A DNA stretch of 64,000 nucleotides. It comes from Lactarius indigo. Lineage: Eukaryota; Basidiomycota; Agaricomycetes; Russulales; Russulaceae. The notes beneath the pieces were generated by a model. The model saw nothing but the letters and a program-made list of their open reading frames with translations. It was not told where the DNA came from and did no database searches. Made by a program: the position numbers and the translations under genes. Positions within the stretch are counted from its first letter, which is position 1; each line of letters opens with the position of its first letter. This document shows positions 1-9,706 of this stretch, piece by piece. The stretch is from contig JAFKAC010000008.1 of assembly GCA_025766275.1 (NCBI GenBank), positions 1,674,001-1,738,000 of the forward strand, given 5' to 3'.

Positions 1-368
1 GACAGCAACAGCGACGCGACGATGACAGTGACACCGCCAACGTCACTTGCGAATGCGGGTTGCGGAGAAGACGAGCGCACTACCCATCACATTGTCCACA
101 TTACAATTTCTCCCTCTTCGTTCTCAAACGTCTGCGGACGACCAAGTATTTATCTTGAATACATCCCGAATACAAATTGATTTTTTAATGACGACGAGGA
201 CGATGGTGACAGCGACGACAGCAATGTTTACGAGGTGGGTTTCCGGAGACCAAACGAATGACAGAAAACAAACCAACGAAATGTCTAATTTCCGATGCCA
301 CTAGAAATGAAGATACCGACACCATCCCAGCCGAATGAATGCAGCCCAGACGCAGGCAGGAGAGACGA
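1..368. other. Gene-free flank downstream of COG8
   Basis: This is the 3' flank of the minus-strand COG8 gene. The first bases are rich in GACGAC-like triplets. I see no convincing coding exon, RNA gene or repeat. A gene running in from the left edge cannot be excluded. Confidence 0.5.
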
Positions 369-1964
369 TCATGCTACTTCATTTGCCGTTGCCCTATTAA
401 TCCACACGTTCACTTCTTCCATCACACCCTGCAACTCTTCGCTTGGCATCACATCGCCTTCACTAGACCCGTACACACCCTCGATCAATCCTCTCCTCAT
501 AAAAGGGACGAGAAGTCGCACAAACGCCGTCGCGGCCTCATGTGCCTCCTCACGCGGGGCATCAAGCAGCGTGCGACAAGCTTGGGCCAGTGCGCCGTCG
601 AGTGCCCGTACTAGATCTTTCAGTAGAGTTACTGGCGCGAGTAGCCGCAGTCCATTTAGTGTCGCGAGCAGTGCATTGGCAAACACTGCAACAGGCGGGT
701 ATGCCACCAGCGCTTGCGGCGGCATCTGGAGCACCCCCGCAGTCGTCCCTGCAGTGGCCCGCGAATCTCTTCGCGGTGTGCCGACCCCAGCCCAGCTCGT
801 CCTGGGGGTCTTCCCGAACTCTACCGCCGCCTTGGAAAACTCGCCCGACACACGTACACGCACGGCATCTTCAAACAACGGCGGAAGCAGCGTCCGAAAG
901 TCCAAACCGAGTCGCGCGAACGACGTGCTGCAGTATGTGAGTTGGGTGAGCAACGCCGTGAGGGTAGGTGCGTCGGACAGGTGCGGTAATGCCGTGCGTA
1001 GCACGTCGAGAAGCCGCGAGAGTAGCTGTGACGCACACGCGGGGAGCAGCGTGCGGAGTACGTCCAGGTCCTCCTGGGCTAGATCTGCAGGAGGCCGCTC
1101 GAGGAATATGGCGGCGTACTGAGTAACGAGGTCATGCACCCCTTCGCGCCACGTATCGATGTATTTTTTCATGTATCGCGCCCACGCATCAGGTGCATCG
1201 AGCCCGCGCCTCTCTCCCTCCGCGTTTGTGAGCGCGGCGTTGAGCGCCTCGAGTCGGCCGGTAAGGAACGCGAGTGCGAGTGCGCGCTCCGGAAGCACGC
1301 GCATGCGCCGTAGGAAGCTGACGGCACGGAAAAGAGTCGGAAGCTTGCCTTGTGCACGGAGAGTGGCGAGTAACTGGGCGAACAGCGCGCGAATGGAGCT
1401 GTCAGCCTCCGCATGGACGTCTTGTACGGCCTGTACGTGCGGAAAACGCGCGGCTAGACGAGCGGCGTGTGCCGCAAGATCGAGGGCCTCTTGAAAATGA
1501 CCTGCGCGAACACACGCGTCTGCGAGGACAGGAAGTTCGAGGATGTCTTGTAACTTTGATGAATGCTCGAGGACGAGAGCAGCACGGCGACGAGAGGACT
1601 GAATGGATGAGATGTCCGAAGAGAACGAGCGCGCGGCGGACTCTAGAGCGGGAATGTCGTCAAGGAGGGTAGTGAGAGTACTCGAGAATGACGAAAGTGT
1701 CGCAGTGAGGTTAGAAGTCGTTGAATGAAGCGACAAAAATGTTGGGTAAGAGGAGGTGCAGAGATTTGTGAGCGCGTTTGTGAGCTGAGATGAAGTGGAA
1801 GAAAGGTTCGCAGGCTCAGCAAGAATCGAGGCCAGTGGAAGAGTTATGATCTCTTCGAGATAGGGCGTAGCCTTTGAAGATGATAGTTCTGGCTTTCCAG
1901 ATAAAACGTCCCCTAGGGAGGTCAACGCTAAGCCGCCGCCCTGCTGTGTGTAAACTTCTGTCAT
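369..1964 (-). CDS. COG8: Conserved oligomeric Golgi complex subunit 8 (COG8/Dor1 family)
   Basis: A single uninterrupted exon of 531 codons with an ATG at 1962-1964 and a stop at 369-371. The N-terminal ~250 residues are predicted alpha-helical with the layout of the Dor1-like family: a leucine/serine-rich helical start, then blocks such as SSRRRAALVLEHSSKL and LPVLADACVRAGHFQEAL near residues 125-160, and the FLRRMRVLPERALALAFL block near 225. Known role of the family: subunit of lobe B of the COG tether that catches intra-Golgi retrograde vesicles at the cytosolic face of the Golgi. It is intronless, unlike nearly every other gene here. No neighbour appears functionally linked. The family call is firm; the far C-terminus is weakly conserved and cannot be checked by eye. 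Confidence 0.85.
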   Translation of the reverse strand: MTEVYTQQGGGLALTSLGDVLSGKPELSSSKATPYLEEIITLPLASILAEPANLSSTSSQLTNALTNLCTSSYPTFLSLHSTTSNLTATLSSFSSTLTTLLDDIPALESAARSFSSDISSIQSSRRRAALVLEHSSKLQDILELPVLADACVRAGHFQEALDLAAHAARLAARFPHVQAVQDVHAEADSSIRALFAQLLATLRAQGKLPTLFRAVSFLRRMRVLPERALALAFLTGRLEALNAALTNAEGERRGLDAPDAWARYMKKYIDTWREGVHDLVTQYAAIFLERPPADLAQEDLDVLRTLLPACASQLLSRLLDVLRTALPHLSDAPTLTALLTQLTYCSTSFARLGLDFRTLLPPLFEDAVRVRVSGEFSKAAVEFGKTPRTSWAGVGTPRRDSRATAGTTAGVLQMPPQALVAYPPVAVFANALLATLNGLRLLAPVTLLKDLVRALDGALAQACRTLLDAPREEAHEAATAFVRLLVPFMRRGLIEGVYGSSEGDVMPSEELQGVMEEVNVWINRATANEVA

Positions 1965-2673
1965 CTCAAAATGGGCATGAATTTGGGGTTTCTATAAACC
2001 AAAAAAATATCTGCACATTCAAAGCAGTAAACGACATCGAGGTGGTGGCAACACACCTGCAACCTGGTGTGATGACGACAGAGTAATATTCTGGGTAGCT
2101 TGAAGGCAACAAGTTTTTCCAACTCATATTATGTAAACATTTCCCATTCGAATATTGGTCATACCAAAAGCAGGACGTAACTTAGAGCCTGTTCGGTTCG
2201 GATTCTTCAAAGAATCTGACCCAGATTATTACCGCATATAGTAGGTAGATTATTTCCCAAACTTGTGACCATATGTGACACCCGAACTCGACACCCATCG
2301 CGACTGATGCATCAGCAAAAACAAGGAAAAATATTCGGTGATTATAATCACTTATAATCACCGTAAGTGGTGTGAGCAGAACCTGGATTATAAATCAGTG
2401 AAAGTGCATATGATAGCTCCCCAAATTGGAAATCTATTGATGATCAGTCACAATTATGCCGGTGAATGGTAATCGCTTTTGTGGATTGTATTGCCTAACA
2501 CTCTTCATATGGGTTGTATGCACTTATAATTGATTTTAATTCAGAGGGTAACTAGTTGGAAAAATTACAACACCGTCACTGTACTTTGATCTTTTTGCTC
2601 TGTCTTAATTATTTTTTATTTACTTATTATAAGACATTCATCTCAGATTTCATAATACCAAGTTACCATCCAT

Positions 2674-2770
2674 AATGGGATCGGGACGGATTTGAACACT
2701 GACATGCGGTAAAGTGCTGACATAATGAGTTGAGATCACAACAAATATTACCGCTGCACCACAGAGTCAT
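2674..2770 (-). repeat. tRNA-related SINE-like unit (Pol III A and B boxes)
   Basis: On the minus strand the unit starts near 2768 and contains an A-box-like TGGTGCAGCGG (plus-strand positions 2751-2761) and, about 54 bp further on, a B-box-like GTTCAAATCC (2688-2697) followed by CGTCCCGATCCCA, as in a tRNA T arm. The two ends do not pair into an acceptor stem, so it is not a working tRNA gene. It is followed by an AT-rich tail towards 2600. It lies inside the inverted-repeat element. A decayed tRNA with an intron is the alternative. Confidence 0.45.
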
Positions 2771-3009
2771 CAACATATACCCAATAGTTTTATACTTGAA
2801 TAGCAGGGGCGGCAACGATGTAAGGAGCCAAGTTGGTGTGAGTCCGAAGTGGAGGGGATTCGGGGTTAGAGAGGAGAGGAGCAGAGGAGGGAAGTAGGGA
2901 CTACCACGGGTGACCCCCAGGTCATTTTGGGGCTACCCGTACCCGCATGTCCTTGAGCTCCCCTTCTCAGTCTCAAAGTCGGCTCAAATGTTAAAATATT
3001 ACTCTATTA

Positions 3010-3400
3010 CTACTACCAGTACTCGTGACGGTGTTCGTCGTCGCCCCGTGATCATTGTGGGATCCCATCGCCGTCGTAGTCGCCCCGCCGCCGTCACGGT
3101 GGCGAACGCTGAGGTAGTCGTGGTTACCTCGCCGCCATTGTCGAGGTCGTCGTAGTGGCCTCATCGCTGTCGCCTCGGTCATCGTGGTGGCCTCACTGCT
3201 GTGACCAAGGCCGTCGTGGTTGCCTCGAGGTCGTCAAGGTTGCCTTGTCGCCGTTGCCGAAGTCGTCATAGTCGCCTCGATCCCCGTCGCCTCGATCGTC
3301 GTGGTCCCGCTGTCGAGGTCGTCGAGGTCGCTCCGTCATGATTGCCTCGGTCGTCGTGATCGCCTTGTCGCTGGCAAAGCGTCTTGACAATTTCAGGGAG
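3010..3400. repeat. Degenerate GTCGTCGTGGTNGCCTCG-type array
   Basis: About 400 bp of imperfect reiterations of a GTC/GTGG/GCCTCG motif, for example GTCGTGGTTGCCTCG and GTCATAGTCGCCTCG, with a loose period of about 24 bp. Open frames over it on both strands are by-products of the triplet composition, not genes. It lies inside the 2185-5407 element. Confidence 0.5.
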
Positions 3401-4664
3401 TGGTCGCGTCGAATGGTGGTGGATGAGGAGCACAAGACCCGCATACAATAAAGTCAGCAAAAACGTCATGGGGTCCCAAAAAAAACACTTAGCCGGATCC
3501 AAAAGCACAAAAACATAGTGCTGGGCGCCTGTGCTACTGGCGCGTACATTTGAGGCTAGGTGAGACAAGGAAGAGTCTGAGCGGTGCAGATGAGCCGCCA
3601 GTGGTGTTGGAAGGGTGTGCGAAGCAAGAGATGATAGAACAGACGTTTAATTGCGTTACTAGAGGAGGCTGCTGACACCGACGTACCAAAAAAAAAGACG
3701 GCTCGGGGTGCAGCCGGTCTACGGGTGCCCGGGGCCATTTGCCATTGCGGGTTTGCCGTTGCTGGAAACGGGTGGTGGTTGCCGTTCAAGTTGATGCCCA
3801 TGCTATAATGAGGGGTGTATGAGCGAGAGTGATGAGACGAGTTGAAAAACTTGCGAAAATCCGGGGGTACCCGCGTTACGGGTAAAGGTTTTGCACGGGT
3901 CGGATAATGGCTACCCGTACCATGACCGTTACCCGTACGAGTTTTGCCAACCCGTGGTATTCCCTATCAAAGAGTAGGTGGTATGGGCGATGCGACGGAG
4001 TCGGGGTGTCGAGGGACAAAGATGGCGCGGGGCGCGGGGACGCGCGGCCTGTCTACGAGTGGTCAAGGGCCGCTTGCGAGGCAAGTACGGGTAGTTATCG
4101 TCGTTGAGGCCCATTTGATGCGATATGATGAAGGAGCGAAGAGAGAGAGGGTTGTGTGTGTGTGCCGGTGTGTATCTGTGTGAGGGAAGGGGAGTGTTGA
4201 GATCGACGGCAGGGTGCGACGCCATGAGAACAGAGAACGCGAGACTGATATGGCAGCTAAAACCCAGCCTCGAGCCATCGGAAAGCGACAAACTTATAAC
4301 TTGGCACAGAAATTATAATTCAGCCACAAGAGCCGTCCAAAAATTGTACTACTTACAAGTGGGCCATGAGACTTTCACAGAAATTATAAGCGCTTACGAA
4401 TGGACTGCGTGGGACCCACAGGATCATAAGCACTGATATATATCCGTTGGTGATCGTGGCTCAATTACAAGTGATTGTTATTTTGTTGTAATAATAATAT
4501 GAGCTTAAATGTGGTTATAGCCTACATAAGCTCTTTCAATTTTGGTAAGCACCTAAAATTTTAATTTTAATTTGCTGATGTGGTTAAACACCACGGTGAT
4601 ACGACTGCACTCTCCCTGGCTGACAACTCAGAAAACCAGGTTTCCAGTTACTTTCCCATGCCCT

Positions 4665-4745
4665 CTGCGCTCATCTGCGCTTTCCCGCACTTGCCTGCGC
4701 TTTTCTGCGCTCTCTAAGCGCCGCTTTCCCGCGCTCTCTGAGTCG
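4665..4745. repeat. Short CTGCGCT/CCGCGCTCTCT tandem repeats
   Basis: Several near-tandem copies of TCTGCGCT, CCTGCGCTT and CCGCGCTCTCTGAG occur within 80 bp, inside the inverted-repeat element. No function can be read from the sequence. Confidence 0.45.
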
Positions 4746-5476
4746 GCGGCTTCCCACTCCCTCTGGACAGTTCCATAGGTGTTTCATAGCATTCCCCTGT
4801 TCCCTCGTTTTTTTATATCTATGCACCCTCTTTCCTTAGTCTACACCCCCAGTATGTAGCACATGTATTTACAACTTTACACCTCAAGTTAGAATAGAGA
4901 CCTCCCCTCACATTTCAAAGCTCAGAGTAGCTTACCCCTCGTATTCCCCAGCGTGCCGCACTCGCGCGCAGCCTTAGAAACTCGAACCCGACGCATTCCC
5001 GACCCGGGTGGCCCCTATGCCAAGTTTCGCGCCACGCAGAAGCGGGCCCGACTGTTTCCAACAACTTGCGCTGGCTCAACTCAGCAGGGCTACCCGTAGC
5101 CCACCGTTTCCGTTCCCGTCCTCACTGCACTCTCGCGCGGCCTTAGCCTTTCAACACCGACACGTCCGCGATCGCCACGGACCCGCATACGACATCTCCC
5201 GCCCCGCGGAGGCTTGCACGACTGCAAGCGAGGCTTCACATCCCCCAAATCCTGCGTGCACCATAGACCAAACATATACTGAGTCACCCGTTGATGAGAA
5301 TGCTCTTCTCTCAGAATATGAGATGAGACACACGGTGTGTCTTATGTAATGTCACACTGAAAGAATCTGGCGTCAGATTCTCAAAAGAATCTGAACCGAA
5401 CAGGCCCTTACCTTGTAACTTACCATCAAGCACAGAGCGAAATATGCGACATCTATCGTAATTTAACAGAGGGGCG

Positions 5477-5635
5477 ATGGAAAAGTTCGAGTTCGAGGCT
5501 ACTGCAGGAGACTTTGGGTGGGCCGAGGACTTCTGTCAGACTGTCACGCACGCGGAAGAACCCGCAAGAGTGGAAACCTTGGTGGAAGCAGCTATGCAGG
5601 AGTACGGGGTTCTAATGAATGTGCAGCTCCACTAA
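5477..5635 (+). CDS. Possible 52-residue ORF or gene remnant, unrecognised
   Basis: An ATG at 5477 opens a 52-codon frame ending at TAA 5633-5635. It is acidic at the start (MEKFEFEATAGDFGWAEDF) and mildly amphipathic. There is no signal peptide, no clear splice donor leading on, and no family I recognise. It sits just outside the right end of the transposon. It may be an exon of a lost gene or chance. Confidence 0.2.
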   Translation: MEKFEFEATAGDFGWAEDFCQTVTHAEEPARVETLVEAAMQEYGVLMNVQLH

Positions 5636-7358
5636 TTTAATCGTCTCAGTCTCATGGCGCGACTAGGTGAACCCATTCAGGTTACTGAGAATGCGAAGCA
5701 TCTCTAGCTCCCTAACTGATCGTACTGGCGTCTAGTAGAACGGTCCACATGGGCGTACAATCGATAATGGGGATACAGGGAGGGTGATATCCATTCACTT
5801 CAAAGAAGCTGTTGCGAAGCGCAACAGCCGGGTTGGGATGACCCCAAACTGGCCACGCAGCCATGAGAAGCCTCACCCTGTTGCCATGTGTCCAATGAAT
5901 TTGAACCAGGTATTCGGGCTACAGCACGGCGGAAGAAAACGCGGACAATGACCATGCGAAGAGCCAGAAGCGGACTGGTCGATACGGTTTGATAGGGGGA
6001 GAGAGAATAGGGAGGCGGATGGTATGGAGACGGAGGTAAGAAGTGCAAGTGGACGCGAATCCCCTAACCGAAACTTCTCGAGAACCACGATCACAGACAA
6101 CGTGAACGCGAGTTTATATGCTATCCTTTAAAATGGAGCGGGAACGAAGCATGCAAATGATAATACGGACGTCGGTGTCTGTAGCGCCAGAGAAAATTTG
6201 GCGTGACAAAGCGTGCAACCCAACCCGAGAGCCAATCCCTGTTCCTATGCCCCATGTGCTGTTGGTGTCAAACGCCCCATCTCCAGGGTTCCAATTTTCT
6301 CGCACTCACTTACTTGTTCTGGTTCATTCCTCCTCTGCTTATATCCATTCTCTGTACCCTTGCCTCGCCTGCATTACTTTGTGGACGCCATATACTTAAA
6401 CGCAGTCCGGACAGCCCAACCCAAATCCTGTGGTGGCTTTGCGTGTCTCTTCGATCATCGAATCAATGTTTCATTTATTAGAAACCGATTGTCAATACAT
6501 AAAAATTGACTGCGATCATGAGGTGGAAGATCGATACTGTCTGATAAGGTCTACAATAATCTACAATAATCGATTGTAATCGAAAGATGGCAATTTTCTC
6601 GAATTTTCGTCGATTCATTGGGTTATCAAGTGACCTACCCACAGACGAATTTATTTCGACTTTCCTTAAATATCCGTAATATTATCGATAGCACCAGGAA
6701 GACCGAAATTTATCTAGTATCGTCGACTATACGGAACATTAAATCGACGCTTGGATTTGCGTCGACTCAATAGAAATCCTTCGAACGTAACTCATACGAA
6801 TCGACGGACTTCCCACTGAGAGCGATCCTTGCTTGCGCTGGGCAAATATTGCTCATCCAACATCCGACAAGCGCCTCGTCGTGCTTTATGATTTGGTTCT
6901 CGGACCTAGGCAGATGTATTGCAGTATGCCACACCGGGGCAGAGAGTGGAGTCGCCCAAAGCGGAGAGAACTGCCTTCGTTCTCTCGTCTTTGTCGCCTC
7001 ACTGGAGCGGAGCACCCTACCCCCATTAACGATTTATAGGGTGGGGGCCAAGGAACGAGGACCGGATACATGCATACACTTCCGCCGCCACCTTCGAGGT
7101 GCTGAGTAGTCGTGTGTCCGTTGAGAAGCTAGACGCTAAGTTGATCAAGTCGGTACACGTGGGTGATACGCGGAGAACACGCCAATGTCTTCAACTATAT
7201 CCCGCGGGATCTTCGATGGATACGCTTGCCCGTTCTGCGCAGCATCTCTATGTCTTTTGAGCCTGGCCAAGTCATGTAATAGAAGACATTGTTAACTCGT
7301 TCGTGATGAGTCCATTTCAAGGACTTACTGTGTCAATTTTCCATACTCTGAGAATGAA
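5636..7358. other. Gene-poor spacer
   Basis: Short open frames occur on both strands but none shows family motifs, consistent splice sites or codon structure. AT-rich patches near 6480-6760 contain repeated CTACAATAATC. I see no RNA gene. Confidence 0.5.
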
Positions 7359-8076
7359 TTAAATGATTCTTTCATCTGCGGACCTCACGCCGGAATTGCT
7401 TGAATGGTGGGTTGGGCGCGGTTGGGAACACAACAAAGAGAGAAGACTCGAAGGAATCTCCACACGGCCTGTCGGTGTCGTCACCGAACCGATGACACTC
7501 AATTCTGCAAGCTGCAAGTGTCGCGCCAGCCTCCGAGCCTCGAGGTAAGAGAATGAATCATTACCCAGAGCATCACAAAATTCCCTACGCCTCATGATGA
7601 TCCGTCCACTTACCAGCTGAGCAGAATCGTCCGGTTCCTTCAACTACGAGCTTAGGCCGTCTCATCAGTGTATCTTTTACTGTAGATCGATCCGCTCGTC
7701 GCCGCCCGGAGGTGTTCAGGAGGGTAGTGGACGCGCCCGTACCACCTTGTGAGAGAATCCGCAGTAACCGGGTGTGGCCCACACCGGCTCTGCGTAGGAC
7801 GGACAGCAAATGGGTACTATTCCCGTCGGTCAAGAGTACAGTAGATCCTGGAATCGTCAATCTCTGGCCGTCCTTCGGGGTTTTGTGTGATGCTCAGGGC
7901 AGATCGAAGATCACGGCAACAGCCTCACTACTCACCGCCTCAACACTTCTTTCGGTACCGGTTGTTAAGACCACGTACTGTAGGCGCTTTCCAAATATTA
8001 CATTCAGTGACGTGCACTGGGTTGAGTATCCCAAGATAATAGGAGAGCGTAAATCAGTGTAGACCGCAGAGCACAA
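7359..8076 (-). pseudogene. Broken protein-coding relic, family not recognised
   Basis: On the minus strand a coding-like stretch (..TSLNVIFGKRLQYVVLTTGT..) runs from 8076 to an in-frame TGA at 7894-7896. The same frame then continues for about 90 codons (..LTIPGSTVLLTDGNSTHLL..), and a shifted frame follows to 7359. The beta-strand-like composition with regular hydrophobic spacing over both parts suggests one former protein interrupted by a stop and later frame breaks. I do not recognise the family. An intron removing the TGA is possible but I see no good donor/acceptor pair. Confidence 0.3.
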
Positions 8077-8347
8077 ATGAGATCTATGAGACAGGGCAGG
8101 AGGCGCATCGATTTATTTTAAAATTTGACATAGAGCGGCGGGCGGTGTCACGGTTTTGTTTAGCGCCGGTGCTAGCCTAACGGCGGCCGTGCCTGGGTGA
8201 GACTAAACCAGGTTTCTGTTCTTTTTCTCTCCTCTCAACCGTTTCCACCAAGACACTCTTTCCTTCAAGTCACTCTCTTAAATTCGACTCTCCTTCGGCT
8301 TGGCAATCTTGCTTCATTTCATTCCATTCGTCTTTTTTCATATTATC

Positions 8348-9262
8348 ATGTTATCTCGTCTCGCTCTCCCGACTTTTATTTTGTCTGCTGTGTTGGTGGC
8401 TATGGCGGATCCCACACCTTTAGGACCAGGCCCTGGTGACATTTTCAATGAGGGTTCAACCTGCCACATCACATGGACTCCAGATGCTTCTGGGGTCTGG
8501 AAAACGCTTAACATTGAGCTCATGACTGGTGACAACTTCAACATGGTGCACTTGACGAGTATGATCTCCCAGGACTTTCTCACGAGCGTCGTCTGACCCT
8601 TTTTTTTTTTCTTCCTCCAGCCGTTGCTACTGTAGATGGCACTGCTTCCCCCGGAACATTCGATTATCCTTGCCCCGCTGTAAGTCTCGATTCTATGTGT
8701 CCCCCCAATCTGTCATTCAATCTTTTCTCTCTCACAGGTCACTCTTCACTCGGCCGTTTACTTCTACCAGTTCACATCACCTGCTGCGCCGAACCGCACG
8801 TGGACCGGCCGGTTTGCCATCGTAGACTCGACTGGTACGACCGTTCCCCCACCAAATTCGGTCCAGCCCAATGGGCAACAGATTCCCTGGGGAACGGGCG
8901 CGCTCGCCGACCCGTCTAAGGCCGTTTCGGCTCCGTCATACCTCACTGGTGCCAGCAACAGCACGGGCCCGGCCTCGTCGACATCTGGCACCGGCGTGAC
9001 TTCCCCCATCGTCCCTTCCACCACGGGACTGTCGACTTCCATCACGACCGGGTTCAGCACTACGTCTTCGACCCTATCGACATCTAAGCTGTCCAGCTCC
9101 TCATCTGACTCCCCTGCTGCCTCAAGTAGCACGAGCAGTCCGTCAACGTCGACTAACAACAACTCGGCCGGCGGGCTCGTCGTCGGCGCGGCGTCTACGC
9201 GTGCGACACAGGCTGGTGTTGCCCTTGCGGTCATCGCGGCTACGTTCACTTTCATATTCTGA
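8348..9262 (+). CDS. GPI-anchored Ser/Thr-rich secreted protein with Kre9/KNH-like N-terminal domain
   Basis: Exons 8348-8558, 8621-8679 and 8738-9262 sum to 795 nt (264 residues) and close the frame, with introns GTATGA..CCAG and GTAAGT..ACAG. Residues 1-20 are a hydrophobic signal peptide (LALPTFILSAVLVAMA). Residues ~25-120 resemble the Kre9/KNH1 immunoglobulin-like domain: a PGDIFNEGSTCHITWTPD block, then NIELMTGDNFNMVHLT and FAIVDSTG near its end. From ~150 the chain is Ser/Thr-rich (STTGLSTSITTGFSTTSSTL) and ends in a hydrophobic tail (AGVALAVIAATFTFIF) preceded by small residues, typical of a GPI signal. Expected location is the cell wall or plasma membrane outer face. Known mushroom relatives are abundant and mostly of unknown function. 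Confidence 0.75.
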
Positions 9263-9706
9263 ACAGTCATGTCCTTGTTGTATGCGGGGTGCTTTTCGTC
9301 GAACGACTGGCTCGCGCCCCTTGTGAAGACAAATGCTCCGTCACGGACCTTGCATCATACATTACATCTCCCCTTCATAGTTCGGGTCGGTTGGAGATAA
9401 TTTTCAATACCCGTTTTTTTCTGTTAGGATATTCGGATATCTGCTTCTATTTTGTTCGGGCATGAGGTCGTATTCATTGGTATAATGTTTAGCAGTGCTT
9501 GCATGCATGATCGAATACTTCCCTACACAGTGTTCTACACCGATGGAATCCCTGATAATGATTTGAAGTATGGAGTTCTTTGTGGACTAAAGGAGCAAAA
9601 ATGAGGACGCGTCAGTCTCGGACATTGGCAGGCAAGACACGAGCGCTGGGTGAGTCAGCCGCGCGTTTCCTTGTATGTAGTATCATAGTCACTCGTAGAG
9701 CTCATC
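9263..9706. other. Intergenic spacer
   Basis: It holds the 3' flank of the Ser/Thr-rich gene and the upstream region of the DnaJ gene. I see no further gene. Position 9600 onwards is purine-rich and probably leader sequence. Confidence 0.5.

Larger units (their letters stand above)
2185..5407. mobile_element. Non-autonomous DNA transposon with ~45 bp terminal inverted repeats and TTA target duplication
   Basis: The left end (2185-2227) begins GAGCCTGTTCGGTTC and the right end (5362-5407) reads as its reverse complement, beginning GGGCCTGTTCGGTTC. Both continue with ATTCTT and a GAATCTGAC block. Immediately outside lie TTA at 2182-2184 and TTA at 5408-5410, a 3-bp duplication of the kind left by PIF/Harbinger elements. 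Inside I find no transposase-like protein. The interior is a patchwork: an AT-rich left part, a tRNA-related unit at 2674-2770, a degenerate GTC-rich array near 3010-3400, three copies of GGCTACCCGTA (2931, 3909, 5088) and CTGCGCT repeats near 4665-4745. The call rests on the inverted repeats and the target duplication; superfamily assignment is inference. Confidence 0.7.

Noticed and set aside
295..1122. 275-codon plus-strand frame at the left edge
   Set aside because: It is antisense to COG8, serine/arginine-rich in the way typical of reversed GC-rich coding sequence, and does not match a family.
3010..3400. Possible CRISPR-like or protein repeat array
   Set aside because: Repeats are imperfect, lack unique spacers and are triplet-like; this is a eukaryotic degenerate minisatellite.
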